Shown: positions 1 to 12,043, numbered from the stretch's first letter. The stretch is DNA of 64,000 nucleotides from Acanthacorydalis orientalis (GCA_034766995.1 CM068313.1:52777275-52841274), one strand, 5' to 3'. Notes: a model not told the origin generated them from the sequence alone. Program-made: numbers and translations.

Positions 1-15
1 TGTTTCCAAAACCCG

Positions 16-290
16 ATTATTCAGATTATCGAAATCAAATACCACTCCAAGTATTTGAAAAAATATTCGATGAAGAAATCATAAAATTAGCTACAAAGGA
101 ATCTACAAGACATGCGATGTAAAAAAATGTCAATGATTTTCTACTTACATATGAAAAATTGAAAGTATTCCTAGCCGTATTATATTTATCTGTGTATAAT
201 ACAGTACCAAGTAAACGATCATACTGGGAAGCATCAGCAGATCTGAGAAACGATCTAATTGTTGATGCCATGGGAAGAGATTGTTTTTAA
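16..290 (+). pseudogene. piggyBac transposase, N-terminal core fragment
   Basis: The frame around 20-290 encodes the start of the DDE_Tnp_1_7 region. Recognisable pieces are PLQVFEKIFDEEIIKLATKE, then a stop, then FLLTYEKLKVFLAVLYLS and KRSYWEASADLRNDLIVDAM. The order (PxxxF, then ELKxFLxxLxL, then YWxxxxxLRNxLIxxxM) is that of piggyBac transposases. One in-frame stop at about 119 and the break near 290 make it non-functional. Confidence 0.75.
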
Positions 291-599
291 GAAATTTATG
301 GATATATTATTATTATTGTATTCTTTATTAAGATATTCATACTTTGTTAATCTCGTACACATGTCACATTTCACACTACTTTTACAGGCTAGTAACAAAC
401 TTTAAACATGATAGATACAAAACTTAGCTGATCTACTACATTTTAATAATAATTCACTTATTATACTCCACTATATCTACATATTTATTTATTTCTTATA
501 TTCTATTCTTAAACTATATTTTAAATTCCAGTCTTTTGAAGCACTTTGTTTCCACACTTATCTCTTTCAAAGACCTGTCCCCACCTACTTCACCTAAAC

Positions 600-1359
600 T
601 TTGGAATTATTCTTCTTTCTGACCTTTTTGTGCTGTGATGGTGTTGACCCAAACCGCCTATTAAGTTTAGGCTGTCTGTTTGTTCCTTATGCTCCTAAGT
701 TGTATCTGGGTTCGGTTTCTGTATCGTTGGTTTCCTGCCTTCCCTTCGCTTCTCCATGCTTCCTCCACTCCATTCTCCTGGTCTACTTTTCACTCTTCGA
801 CTACTTTTCCTTTCTTCAAATCGTACCTGAACATTCTCTTCTCCACATATAATTTATTAAACCTCAATTTGGTTTGTTTGTTCACATTTTTTGCTCCTTT
901 TTATAAGGGTAGTAGTTTTTTCCTTTCTTCAGCTACTTTCACTGAAAAGTCTTCCCAGACTTTGATATTTCGGTCTTTTAATTTATAACAGTATCTCAAA
1001 ACACTTAATTTTTTATTAAAAGCAACAAATTTTATTAAAATCAGGTTATTGTCTCTGTTACGATTTATCACATATGTTTGTTCTACATCGTTTATGCTAA
1101 TATCGACACCTAACCTATTGTTGAAAAATACTAGTACCCATTGCTCCAAGTTAGTACTGTTATAATTAGTAATACCTTGTATTACAAAATTATTTCTTTT
1201 TATTTGGTTTTGTAAATAGTTTATCACATGTTCGTGTTTTTCATTTATAATGTCCATATTTGGACATCTATATAACTCATTGATGTCTTTTTCTGATTTT
1301 AATATTTTATTTTTTAACTCACTTAAATCTGTTTTGATTTCTTTTATGTCTTTTTGCAC
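600..1359 (-). pseudogene. Non-LTR retrotransposon ORF1-like (coiled coil plus RNA-binding) remnant
   Basis: A 152-codon open frame (1359-901) starts with a Lys/Glu-rich heptad segment (coiled coil, residues about 1-60). It is followed by IKRNNFVIQGI and a region ending FSVKVAEERKKLLPL. This is the order of ORF1 proteins of insect non-LTR elements, where RKxNVIIxGI opens the RNA-binding fold and a (D/E)FSxxVxxxRxxLxP motif ends it. Beyond the stop the same frame continues with a degraded LRFNKLYV segment to about 770. No endonuclease or reverse transcriptase follows. It lies inside the broken piggyBac and is antisense to it. Confidence 0.6.
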
Positions 1360-1676
1360 CTTCTTTCCATTTCTATGATTACATTTTCATTCCTCATATC
1401 TGCTACCATTGGTTTAACAGTCAACAAACAACTCAATTGTCGGTTTTATACGCTTGGACTTACTAACATATGCATTTACCGCCACTTGTTATAACCTTAC
1501 TTTTGTTTATAGAACTTCTTCAATTTTATTTATTTTTTATACACAGCATCCTTTTTAATATAATAGACAATGATTTTGTCCCACTTCACTTTTATCAAAC
1601 AACTATATCTCGGTGTAAATGCTTCGTTTAAACTATTTTAGAGATATATTTATTTACGATACTTTTTAAGTACGAG

Positions 1677-2360
1677 TTGTCGCTTCAGAACAATGTTACC
1701 AACCTCCTTGTAGGTAAATTCATTTTGCCGATAATACAAAAACAAAGCAAACAGATAAAATGTGGAAAGAGGCCATTGATTACATTATTTCAAAATCGTT
1801 TCATGCATATGTTTCGACCAGAAGAACATTTAAATTTTGACGAGTGCATGGTTGGCTATTTCGGATGACAGGATTGTAAACAGTTTATACGTGGCAAGTT
1901 GATACGTTTAGGTTATAAAGTATGGTGCCTAAATACACAAAGTGAATATTTAGTAAATTTTGATATCTACCAAAGACGGAATCTATATGGTGTTGACGAA
2001 TATGAAACTAAATTTGGCTAGCTGCTGCAGCATTGATACAAATGTTAGACAATCTACCTGAAAATAAAGCTAATTTACTATATAAGTTATATTTTATATA
2101 CAGTCTATTTACAAGTATGTATTTACTGTCATCTGAAAGAACGAGGATATGGTATAATAGGAACCTTACGGGAAAATCGTATTCCAAAAAGCTGCCCAGT
2201 AATACAGTTCGAAGCAATGAAAAAAGAACTAGAGGTACCCATAATTAACAGCTTTGTATGGTAGAAAAAATAATTATTGTGAAATGGGTTGACAGTTCTA
2301 TTGTATCAATGAGATTCACATGCCATTGTGTTCAATCAATAACAAATGTTTCAAGATATT
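1677..2360 (+). pseudogene. piggyBac transposase, catalytic-core fragment
   Basis: The frame resumes with RPEEHLNFDECMVGYFG, equivalent to the (L/T)xxDExMxxFxG motif that carries the first catalytic Asp of piggyBac transposases. Next come KLIRLGYKVWCLNTQSEYL and, after frameshifts, KERGYGIIGTLRENRIPK (the GTxRxNR motif) and IVKWVDSSIVSM. The DNxF motif expected near 2100 is altered and the late GVDxxDQ motif is missing. Confidence 0.75.
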
Positions 2361-2512
2361 GCGCCTAGTGTGATCATATAATCACACTCTATATTATTAA
2401 AACTAAACCAAAAAAAAATAATCTTTTCATTGTCTAATAATATTTTTTGAGCATATTATATACTTTTAAAAATATATTTCAATAAAGATTAATTCCGGCG
2501 TTAAAGGGTTAA

Positions 2513-2733
2513 TTATGCACTTCAAATTGCTAAACTTGAAAAATGTTTATAATTAAGTTACGACATCGATACAATTAATCATGTTATTATTTAACATAGA
2601 CTAATTGATTCTAGTGTAACTATTCTCGAGGCGGTTGTAATTAATGGAAATAATTGTAGGGTTTGATATCAAACACAGTCACCATCATTCAATGAAAATA
2701 GACTTATGATATCACTGTAAAAAGTATTGTATA
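2513..2733. other. AT-rich spacer with no recognised feature
   Basis: This short stretch lies between the right end of the piggyBac copy and the next mariner. I see no open frame or repeat structure. Confidence 0.5.
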
Positions 2734-3906
2734 TTAGGTGTGTGCAAAAGTTTTAATCTTTTTTTGCTAAGTTTTCACTTTATTTTCATAATATTTAAAA
2801 TACAATTCAATCAATAAAATAACTGCCCTCGTTTTTCTTTTTGATTTTGTGCCATCTCGGTTAAATTTTAAATCTCTTCACTGAAAGAAGATTCGAGGCA
2901 ATTAAGTCATCGATCCATTTTAGTATCCCGACCATATTTTGAATGTCTGTCCAGGTAAAGAATTCTTACCGACCGGAATAAATGATAATCTGAAAGTGTC
3001 AAATCAGGTAAATAAGTCACGTACAGGAGAACTTCTCAGCTCAAGTTAAAGGTGATTTGCTGAGTAGTAAGAGTAACATTCGACCTAGCGTTGATGCCAT
3101 CAAAATGACTTCCCAGCTTTTTTGTCCAGTAAATGGTCTTTTATCTACTATTTCTTCTTTGGCCAAGTTATATACGCGACCATGGCGCTCAGCAGTTACC
3201 ATTTTATCTGCTTGGAGGAGCTCGTAAAACAATACACGTTTCATATTCCACTAGATGCACAAATGATTTTTTTTTTAGCATGGATGTTCGATTTTGCTGT
3301 CGATGATCGCTGGACGCTAGACATGAACGTGTGCGTTTGGGATTGTCATACTTGATCCATTTTTTGTAACTGATAGCAATTTTCTACAAAAATCGGTCTT
3401 TAATCTTCGCAGTATTTCAGAGCATTGTCGATCACTGACGTCAAAATTATCTACTTAAAAACGTCGAAACCAACATTTCCAAGTATTGCAGGACACAACA
3501 TCTGTAACACTTGGAAATGGAATACTTTTCAAACGGAACGCTCTTGATCCTCTAGGTCGAATTTTCCATCTCTGAACTGAGCGAACCACTTACGAACAGT
3601 ACTGCCAGTTGCCCAACTACGGCATCTTCTCCATAAACGACGGATATTTTTTCTGTCTCTGCATTCTCCGGAAATAAAACAGCATCATATGACGAAAATA
3701 CACCTTATATTTCTCCATTGTCAGTTTTAAATTTAACAGACTTAAAATTCACAAAATTGCAGAAACATTTTAGAAAAAGAAACGTTGAAATGTTACCTGT
3801 CAAATGAACACATATGACATTGAGTCATGTCATTTAGTCGAGCTGCGCGTGAAACTGCAATTAATTACACCTATAGGAAAACATTTTGAACTTTTGTTCC
3901 AACCCA
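2734..3906 (-). mobile_element. Degenerate mariner (mellifera-like)
   Basis: A TA at 2732-2733 precedes the terminus TTAGGTGTGTGCAAAAGTTT. The other end is the complement of TGGGTTGGAACAAAAGTTCA, so the ends match imperfectly as inverted repeats. On the minus strand a broken transposase starts near 3720 (MEKYKVYFRHMMLFYF) and continues through VVYGEDAVV and FRDGKFDLE-like pieces in shifting frames. It resembles the copy at 60615-61888. A WFRRF...NFDV piece near 3450 is also mariner-like. Many stops and frameshifts are present. Confidence 0.7.
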
Positions 3907-4100
3907 GTCTCTAGAAGTGCCAGGCACTGATTTCTAGATACAACGTGCCTATGACTTCTGTCTAATCCTAATCTTCATGGGGGTGTCAGTTGTTGAAGCT
4001 GCTTTATGTCCCCGAAGGGTATACAGACTGGCGAACTCCAGGTGCGATAGTGTCATGGTATCTTACCGGTCCAGATAATAAAACTTTTGGACAAACCTTA
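3907..4100. other. GC-richer unclassified stretch
   Basis: Base composition is clearly richer in G+C than the surroundings (for example GAAGGGTATACAGACTGGCG near 4015). No long open frame is seen on either strand. It may be the tail of an old retroelement or a host non-coding exon, but nothing identifies it. Confidence 0.3.
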
Positions 4101-4322
4101 CACAGAACAGCTTGATTTTTTATAAATGTAATACAAATATATGAGTGGGAGGAATTGTATGCTATAATAATTGTTAGAAATAATTCTTATTAATTATAAA
4201 ATATTTTTTTATAGCAAACATCTTTTTAAAATATTAAATTTATTATAAAAAAATAATATTATCTTATTTCTTATATTTTTTGCGATTAAAAAATGCGATT
4301 ATCAAATTCTCAATGTAACAAT

Positions 4323-4350
4323 ATCTCTCTCTCTATATATTTATATTACA

Positions 4351-4405
<55 letters not shown>

Positions 4406-4421
4406 GTGTGTGTGTGTGTGT
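4323..4421. repeat. Compound microsatellite (TC)n(TA)n(TG)n
   Basis: A short CT run leads into a long TA run with single-base interruptions and ends in a TG run. The same order of motifs recurs at several other arrays in the window. Confidence 0.9.
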
Positions 4422-5437
4422 TTTGTGTCGGTGTAGCTGTTTGTGCGTGTGCGTAAAATATTGGTGTTTAAATTTTATGATATATTTAATAAAAAAAAAT
4501 GTAGTTAACAAAATATGTCAAGGTCTATAGCGTGATTGATATAATTTTAGTATTAGTTTGATTCCGTTATAATTCTTTATTAAGAGTGTTTACTACAAAA
4601 GTTGTGTGAGAGTTGTAAATAGTGTTTCTATTAAACTGGCACGTTTTTCACAGAAACGTTCTTTTTTTAGATTCATTGTTTACATTTTATTTTAAATATA
4701 TCTACTAATATATATTAAGTATAAAATCTGTTTTATTTGTTGAATGTCAGAATGAAATATGAATGTTAGTTGTATGTACTGATTTTACAAAAATGAATTA
4801 ATAATTGGAACATTGTTTCATTTTTAAAACTATAAAAAATTAAAAGCACGAGTGTACGATTTTGTTTTTAAAAATCCATTTGATGAGTACATGTATTTTT
4901 CTGAAAAATAGTCATTATAGTTTTTTTAATCAATTATGAGTTACAGATAGTCGTTCGTATGGTTAGATATAGTCTTATGTACAATATAGTCTCAATAATC
5001 TGACTTAAAATGGATCGAAGAGTAACCGGTTTACCAAAAATGTTGAATTATAGTGAGAGGGATGGGTTGAAACGAAGAAAATGTTTGAAATATAACACAA
5101 ATGTAAATTTTTGTTTATTAATCCGGGGTTGTAAAATTGAAAAAAAAATATTTTCGATATCGGCCTCCATGCTTATTTTGACCCCAACTTCCGACTCATA
5201 TAATTACGGTATACTGGATCAGTGCAATACTTTGTGTACGATTCAATAGGTGGTGTTAAGAATGCCGAATGGCGATGCTTGTGATTGAAATGTATTCATT
5301 TTATATATCGTTAAAAAAATGATTTGGAGTAAAGGCTTTTACTGACTATAATTTCATTAAAAAATAAACGATTCTACAACTCCAAGATCCAACTCCATAA
5401 CCCAGTGTTGTAATTCTATAGCACAATTAACATAGTA
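4422..5437. other. Intergenic, no recognised feature
   Basis: This is AT-rich sequence. A 79-codon open frame at 5010-5249 has no recognisable domain and is of a length expected by chance. I see no element ends. Confidence 0.5.
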
Positions 5438-6738
5438 CGAGGGTGCTTTGAAAAGTTTGCGGCCAAACTATGAAAGAATATAATTTGTGTTTGTAAATTA
5501 CTTTTATTTTTCAATATGGTCTCCCGGAACTTCAGTGCATTTCATCGAGCGATGCTCCAGTGATTTCAGGCTGTCCCGGAAATCCTTTTCTTGGAGGTAC
5601 TCAAAATAGTGATTCACTGTTGTCATCAGTTCTTCATCTGACGAAAATCGCCTACCATCAACAATTTTTTAAGTTTTGGGAACAGATAGAAATCTGAGGG
5701 GGGAAAATCTGGAGAATAGGTAGGATAGGATAGCAAGTCATACTTCAATTTAGCGAATTTTACCATGGATACAACACTTGTATAGGGACGTGCATTGTCC
5801 TGATGGAAAATTATTTTTTTCTTTGATAAACCTGGTCTTTTCTCACGGTATAATCGAGTCGATCCAAAAGTTTAGCATAATACTCTTCCGCTATCGTGTA
5901 ACCCTTTAGAAGGTAATTAATTAGCAGGATCCCTTTAGCATCCCAAAAAATTGAAGCCATAATTTTTTCAGCGGATAAAACTGATTTCGCTTTTTTTGGT
6001 GGTGGAGAATCACTATTCTTCCATTGGTTTGATTATTGTTTTGACTCTGGAATGAAATAGTGAGTCCAAGTCTCATCTGTAGTTACAAGTCACCTAATAA
6101 AGTCAGTCGTATCCTTTTTAAAACGATCCAAACAGTCTTAAGAAATTTGTACTCAAATCCGTTTATGATCAATTGTCAGAAAACGCTGCACTCGTCTTGC
6201 CTATACCTTGTTCATACCTAACTCTTCAGTTGGGATTGTGATACAACGTATGTGATATATCGTATTGATCTGAGACACTCACAACCTTATCAATTTCTGA
6301 TACCTTCAATCGCCGATCCTGTAAGTTAACATCATGCACTTTGTGGATTATTTCTTCTGCCTTTGCAGTTTTCGGACATTCATTACGCAGGTTCTGAGCT
6401 TGTACGGCCACATTTAAATTTATCTGCCCACTTCTTTAAAGTTGTACACGAAGGTGCACTGTCACCCACTACATTTTACATCTCATTAAAATTTTCTGTT
6501 GACGTTAAGCCTTTTTTGACAAGAAACTTTATCACCGCACGATGTTCAACATTATCCATTTAAATAACGACGCAAAAATAGCTTTATTTAAATTGATGTT
6601 TACAACAAACTGCTCGATAAATTAATTATAGACTTTGAGGTTATGTATAAGATAGATATGACTTTGTAATGCGTCACAAATATTTAAAATATTGCCCCCA
6701 ATTACATGCCAGGCCGTAAAATTTTTAAATCACCTTCG
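5438..6738 (-). mobile_element. Full-length but dead mariner with TA target duplication
   Basis: TA dinucleotides flank both sides (5436-5437 and 6739-6740). The ends are CGAGGGTGCTTTGAAAAGTT and, inverted, CGAAGGTGATTTAAAAATTT. On the minus strand the transposase starts at 6559 (MDNVEHRAVIKFLVKKGL), runs into a helix-turn-helix region and then CPKTAKAEEIIHKVHD and LQDRRLKVSEI, and later shows TDETWTHYF-like sequence. These are the conserved blocks of mariner transposases with ACGAGGGTG-type ends. Stops and frameshifts occur throughout. Confidence 0.85.
6226..6559 (-). pseudogene. Mariner transposase N-terminal half
   Basis: This is the best preserved part of the 5438-6738 element. It has an N-terminal DNA-binding region (VIKFLVKKGLTS), a linker, then NECPKTAKAEEIIHKVHDVN, the second DNA-binding helix bundle of mariner. 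An early in-frame stop at about 6476 and a frameshift near 6415 break it. Confidence 0.75.
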
Positions 6739-6803
6739 TACAATATGAATTGTTGTTTGAAATTTAAGTTAATGTATAAGAAGTAAATTTATTCAAGTTT
6801 TTG

Positions 6804-6805
<2 letters not shown>

Positions 6806-6842
<37 letters not shown>

Positions 6843-6843
6843 G

Positions 6844-6897
<54 letters not shown>

Positions 6898-6898
6898 C

Positions 6899-6951
<53 letters not shown>

Positions 6952-6966
6952 TATTTATTTATATAA
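6806..6966. repeat. (TA)n array with TATACATA interruptions
   Basis: About 160 bp of alternating TA with regularly spaced G and C substitutions make a nearly self-complementary tract. It starts about 65 bp beyond the mariner end. Confidence 0.9.
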
Positions 6967-7802
6967 TTTTAAGAACTTAAATATTTGACTCTATTAATTC
7001 ACATGTCATTAAAAAATATTGAGACTTCGTTTGAAAATTCAAATTCAGTCATCAATGTTGTTAAAGTCTAAAATTTCTTAATATCGTCGACATGAATCAT
7101 AAATTTGTTAATTATATTCTTGCTTTATTGTCTAATTTTCTCATTAGACACTTTTTTACTATAAAGATCCCTTTTAATACAATTAATTAATTAAATAATG
7201 AATTAATTACTTGTATACTAGATGTAATCTCGGCGTCAGTAACCATATTACGTGAAAAATACTTTCTCTTCTTGCCGGTCTATAATGACTGGATATAGTC
7301 AGAACAATTGCGTTTATGGACCTAATTATTAAATAATAGTCAAACGTATGTGAATTGGCAATATTGCCAATCAGCGTGGGTATTTCCCAAATGTATATGT
7401 ATGATTATAACAGGTATTCTATTTAAAATTGTATGAAAGTGAGGTGGACTCGTTGACATAATATGTTACAACATAATCGTGCCGGCGAATGTTGCATTTC
7501 GAATACTCTCACTTTCGATACTGTTGTGGGCAGACGATAAACAACATTCTGCTCTTACGATTCGTCATCGCGTCGATTCGTTATAGGGAATCAACAATAT
7601 TCTTATAAATAGTTGAATTTTTTATAGTCGGTGTCAGCTACAATTGTAATACGTAGTACGATAGCAACGCTTACGAATGAATTGTATTTATAATCTTACT
7701 CATGTTAAACAATCAGTAATATTCTAAATATGTTTTTATCAATAGTTAATAGGCTATCGTATTCTTCATTTCTATTTATTTTTTTTTATTTGTTTAACAA
7801 TA
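6967..7802. other. Intergenic, no recognised feature
   Basis: AT-rich sequence. The part from about 7440 to 7600 is richer in G+C and CpG than the rest, but I find no convincing exon or element there. Confidence 0.45.
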
Positions 7803-8425
7803 TTAACCCTTAATGTTCGAAACGCTCCGCTACGGGGACATCACACTTATGCCATAGAAAACGAAAAGCCTCAATACGGGGACATATAAAGAATTTTTTT
7901 CATTTCATTTACTTATTATTGCTGTAGATTTTTTAAATCAAATATTGCAACTTATTACATTAGATAGTTAGTCGATCATGCACTGACAAGAAATATTTAC
8001 AGTTTATAACGTTTTAAGACGTGAATATTATGGCATTTGCACAGCAGTTTCGTCGTAATGATATTCAGTGTAGTTTTATTATTTAGAAGGTTACAATGTG
8101 TAAATATTATATATTTGTGATTTCCAAATTTCGAGTATTTCTATATTACAAGTGTTAGTTTATTGTTATAAAATAAATACACACATAATAAAATTTTCAA
8201 ATTATAAATCATGGAGAAAATCCATAAAGACATTGATTATGAAATTAACAGCAGTGAAGACGAGTGGATGTCATGATAAATATCTTGAATTTATATCTAA
8301 ATAAACCAGTGTGAATGTGTTATTTAAGTTTTCATTCTTTTAAACGTTTTATTAGCTTTCACCTAATTTTCTGCCATCTTGTGGACGAGTATTACAAAAA
8401 AAATCTCTCGATCGTTAAGGGTTAA
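7803..8425 (+). mobile_element. Internally deleted (non-autonomous) piggyBac element
   Basis: The element is bounded by TTAA on both sides (7803-7806 and 8422-8425). Its ends are inverted repeats, TTAACCCTTAATGTTCGA at left and, inverted, TTAACCCTTAACGATCGA at right. Just inside the left end the sequence TACGGGGACAT occurs twice (7831-7841 and 7875-7885). At 8212 an ATG opens a short frame, MEKIHKDIDYEINSSEDEWM, that resembles the acidic start of a piggyBac transposase and then meets a stop. The rest of the transposase is absent, so this copy would depend on enzyme supplied by another element. Confidence 0.85.
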
Positions 8426-9005
8426 TATATTAATGACGGATTATGGGTATTTTTGTATTTTCAGTTCTGGTTGTTATATGCGAATCACAGAATACTTAAC
8501 TATGCATTTTATCTAAATACAGATGAAAATATCAATAAAATACAGAAAATTGAGTTATATTAATTTTATGATGGTAGAACATTAAATAATGCCAGTACTT
8601 TAATATCAAATTACTAATACTTTAAAAAAATGCATCAGATGGACAGGTGAACAGATAGACAGAATGGCAAACACTTAAGAATTATTACATATGCTTGTGA
8701 ATAGGAGACAATTATACTACCTTTGCCTTACAGAGATTATAAAAGATGTTTGCATTATTTTTATTTTGGATTAAAATGTTCTATTAGAACAAAACGTATA
8801 TTTTTTACCTAGGTATTGTAAAATTCAATTTTAACCTATTAACCTTTCAGTATACTGGTTATTAACCGAAAAAAATCTATAATTTCTATTATCCTATACA
8901 GATAAACTTTAGAAATGTCTTATTATTAATAAGACATGACTGAAATGACTGACAAGTTATTAGTCATTTCATTCAGTTAAAATCATATTGTAAATAAAGT
9001 GCTTA
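8426..9005. other. Intergenic, no recognised feature
   Basis: AT-rich sequence without a convincing open frame or element end. Confidence 0.45.
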
Positions 9006-9375
9006 TTCGTAGGGCCGGATTTATACTAGGTGCCGCCCACGGGCCACCAATTAATTTACTCTTCAAATGTTGTCTAAATGTATTAAGAAAAATTCGTGAC
9101 TGTCGGTAATTTTGAAAACATTTCGACAGAAATAATTTAATGATCACTAAATTTTTTGTAAAATGTTCCATTCATTTAATTCATTTAAAAAATGCAAATT
9201 ATGAAGTACTGTTGCATAAAAAGATTTCAAATTTAATTTTTTCTAGATTTAATTGTTTATTTCACATTTGAGCTACCTGTAAATCGAAATTATGATTGAA
9301 AATAACATTTCCAGCTTTTTAAAATTTGCCGTCCCTCAAAGTTTGCCGACCTGGGCAGTGGACCATGTCAATACT
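9006..9375. mobile_element. Possible hAT-type remnant
   Basis: Two GC-rich patches (AGGGCCGGATTTATACTAGG near 9010 and GCCGACCTGGGCAGTGG near 9345) enclose AT-rich sequence. A start of the form (C)AGGGCCGGATTTA is typical of a widespread class of hAT ends. I see no clean inverted repeat or 8-bp duplication. Confidence 0.35.
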
Positions 9376-10034
9376 CCCAATATATTTCATTTTATTCGTA
9401 TGTATTTATGCAGGTTTTGGACTCAAGAGTAGGTCTTAGAATTTTTGACAATGATCTCCCGATTGTGACTCTGATTGGTTGCTTCGTTTGTATGATATTT
9501 TACACATGTGTGTAATAATAAAGGTTGTGTTGTTGAACAAAGTACAAAGTAAATAAAGTTCATTGTTATATGCAAATTCTGTAGATACTGCGTCAGTTCG
9601 TTCTTTTAGGATTGGTTTTGACTTTTGTCATTTTCAGGTTGATATTGAACTAATTCTAGAATATATTTTTTTCGATATTTATCGTGTGTTGCGAGTTTTT
9701 TTTCATTTCACATTCAGTTCAATTAATTCTTCGTGTTATCGAATCACTTCAAGATCTACATGAAGATGATAAAAGTGGAAACCGGTCGTGGAAGAAATGC
9801 AGTCCTATGTGGGGTTCAGGATTTGGGTACAATAATGAACATACTAGTACATATACAAGAAAATACCAAAATGAAGATTATACAATTTTGATATCCTTTG
9901 CTATGACTGTATGATGCAGTAAGCTACAACCAATTAGAGACACAAATCAAAGTACAAAACTACATAAGTACCTAAAAACAAATATCAGACACAATACTAC
10001 AGCAAATATTAACAGTGCAAAAATTGTAGTTTTA

Positions 10035-10091
<57 letters not shown>

Positions 10092-10596
10092 CTAAACACT
10101 CACTCAACTTGTGAATAACTATTTTTTTTTTATTTTTTTATACAAAACCTTATAAATTAGAAAGTTTATTTGTTGTTTATAATAATGCTATTTCATAGTA
10201 ATTAAATAAAAAGTGTACTTAGTTGGAATTTGAAAGAAGAGTAAGAATACTTCAGAACTTATTATAATTCTATGAACTTTTTTAATGACATGTTCGGTTA
10301 TTAAGTAATTATTCAAGAAGAGTTTAAGTTAGAACATCAAAACGGATGCTTAAATATTTTATTTAATTTTACTATGCTTTTGTTATTTCTTATAATCGTG
10401 CTAATATTATAAAGCTTCAAATAAACTGTGTTAGTTTTATATCTAAAAAAAATGAAAATAATACAGAAGTTAGTACATTATTTTATTTACAATGTTATTA
10501 CATTTTTCTTTATTATTTATGATTCCGTTTACATGTATTTGTTTCGTTTAATCGTTGTTATATTAATAAATAGTTATAATTTATTGTAAGAATATA
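9376..10596. other. Intergenic with one microsatellite
   Basis: No gene or element end is seen. A (TC)n(TA)n compound array lies at about 10035-10091. Open frames of 66 and 76 codons at 9563-9914 show no domain. Confidence 0.45.
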
Positions 10597-11814
10597 TTGG
10601 GTTGGCCAAAGAGTAACTGGGTTTTTTTCTAATAGATGTCTTGAAATATAACTAACCTCATTCTGAACCGAAAATTCGTTATTTAACTTGACAGATCAAA
10701 GTTCAAGCTTGTTTTAGAAAAAGAAAATGTACGATTTCGTTAATAATTGTTAGTTTTCCGTCGATTTCAAAATGGGAGATCAGAAGGAACATTTTCGTCA
10801 TATTTTGCTATATTGCTTCAGAAAAAGAAAAAAACGATCTGCAAGCACACAAAAACTTATGTGATGTGTATGGTGAAGATGTCTTAAAATGACGGTAGTG
10901 TCAGAATTGGTTTGCTAAATTTCGGTCTGGAGATTTTGATGTTAAAGATGCAGCACGCTTAGAAAGGCCAATTGAAGTTGATGATGACAAAATAAAGGTA
11001 TTGATCGAATCCAATCAGTGTTTAGCAATATGAGAGATTGCTGAGAATCTTAACATTTGGGTACCACACGAGCTCAAAGCAATTCATCTCATAGGCTGCA
11101 TTGACATCTGCAATTTTATCTTGAAACATGAAGAAAACGATTCATTTTTGAGACGAATGATAACAGGCAATGGAAAATGTATCTTCTACAACGTTGAACG
11201 AAAAATATCGTGAAGAAAGCGTGATGAACCTGCTTAAAGCACTTCAAAAGAAGATATTAATCAAAGGAAGGTTATGCTGCTAGTCTGGTGGGATTTAAAA
11301 GGTATTGTGTGTATTTTGAGCTGCTTACAAGGAACCAAACCATCAATTTGGATGTGTACTGTCGTCAAATGTATAAATTAAATAATGCTATCAAACAGAA
11401 GCGTCCAGAATTGGTGAATCGCAAAGGAGGTGTGTTTTACCATGATAACATTAGATCATATACAAGTTTGGACATCATCAAAAATTGTTTCAGTTTGAAT
11501 GGGATGTGTTACCACATCCATCATATTCGCCAGACCTGGTACCATCAGACTACCATTTGTTTCATTCCTTACAAAACGCCCTCAATGGTAAAACCATAAC
11601 TACTGATGAGGATATCAAATCGTTCTTGTAAGTGTTTTTTTGTCGAAAAAGATAAGAACTTTTTTGCGCGTGGAATCATGAAGTTGCCTGAAAGATGGTA
11701 AAAAGAAATCGAACAAAATGGAAAATATATTGTTTAATAAAGTTTTTGTTCCCTATGAAAAATTCGTCTTTCATTTACATAGAAAAAAACTCAATTACTT
11801 TTTTGCTGACCCAA
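10597..11814 (+). mobile_element. Full-length degenerate mariner (mellifera subfamily-like)
   Basis: The element lies between TA dinucleotides (10595-10596 and 11815-11816). The left end is TTGGGTTGGCCAAAGAGTAA and the right end, inverted, is TTGGGTCAGCAAAAAAGTAA. The transposase starts at 10771 (MGDQKEHFRHILLYCFRK). Later blocks are FRSGDFDVKDA, VNRKGGVFYHDNIRSYTS (second catalytic Asp in HDN), then, after a frameshift, PSDYHLF (third Asp), and a C-terminal FARGIMKLPERW-like stretch. The order and length are those of a mariner. Several frameshifts and stops inactivate it. Confidence 0.85.
11288..11599 (+). pseudogene. Mariner transposase, C-terminal catalytic fragment
   Basis: A 103-codon open stretch in the 10597-11814 element covers LLTRNQTINLDVYCRQMYKL, the VNRKGG block and the DN(I)RSYTS motif carrying the second catalytic Asp. 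The frame is lost just after, and the SDYHLF motif continues in another frame. Confidence 0.8.
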
Positions 11815-11874
11815 TAAATAGAAAAAAATGTTTAATATTTTATTATATGACATTAGGTGCCGGTTTTATCTCTC

Positions 11875-12042
11875 TATTAATAAAAATCAAAAAGTGACCG
11901 TTATGCGTGATTATTTGTGTTCTGATTGGTTGATTCATGTTTTCTGTTCTGATTGGTTAACATCAGTCACATAGCTGCGTGGTTACCAAATGAATGATGG
12001 CACCATCTCATAGAAATTTATCAAACTTATCAAACGACCCTC

Positions 12043-12043
<1 letters not shown>
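11875..12043 (-). mobile_element. Mariner-type end of a probable MITE
   Basis: Read on the minus strand, the sequence from 12043 begins CGAGGGTCGTTTGATAAGTT directly after TA (12044-12045). This matches the ACGAGGG-type ends of mariners such as the one at 5438. No transposase and no matching second end are visible, so the inner limit is a guess. Confidence 0.5.

Larger units (their letters stand above)
1..2512 (+). mobile_element. Degenerate piggyBac element, 5' end outside window, split by a retrotransposon
   Basis: Two pieces of a piggyBac-family transposase (about 16-290 and 1677-2360) read in the same direction and are separated by about 1.4 kb of other sequence holding a non-LTR ORF1 on the opposite strand. 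The right end reads GTTAAAGGGTTAA and finishes at a TTAA (2509-2512), the target site of piggyBac elements. The left end lies before the window. Frameshifts and stops show the copy is dead. The exact limits of the inserted block are not visible. Confidence 0.75.

Noticed and set aside
680..988. 102-codon plus-strand frame rich in Phe/Ser
   Set aside because: Antisense to the degraded ORF1 remnant on the minus strand, with no domain of its own.
3122..3355. 77-codon plus-strand frame
   Set aside because: Antisense to the degenerate mariner transposase at 2734-3906.
5010..5249. 79-codon frame MDRRVTGLPKMLNYSERDGL
   Set aside because: No recognisable domain, no splice context, and a length expected by chance in a window of this size.
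8983..9171. 62-codon minus-strand frame next to the GC-rich patch at 9010
   Set aside because: Translation of a possible hAT remnant without a recognisable transposase motif; kept only as part of the low-confidence element.
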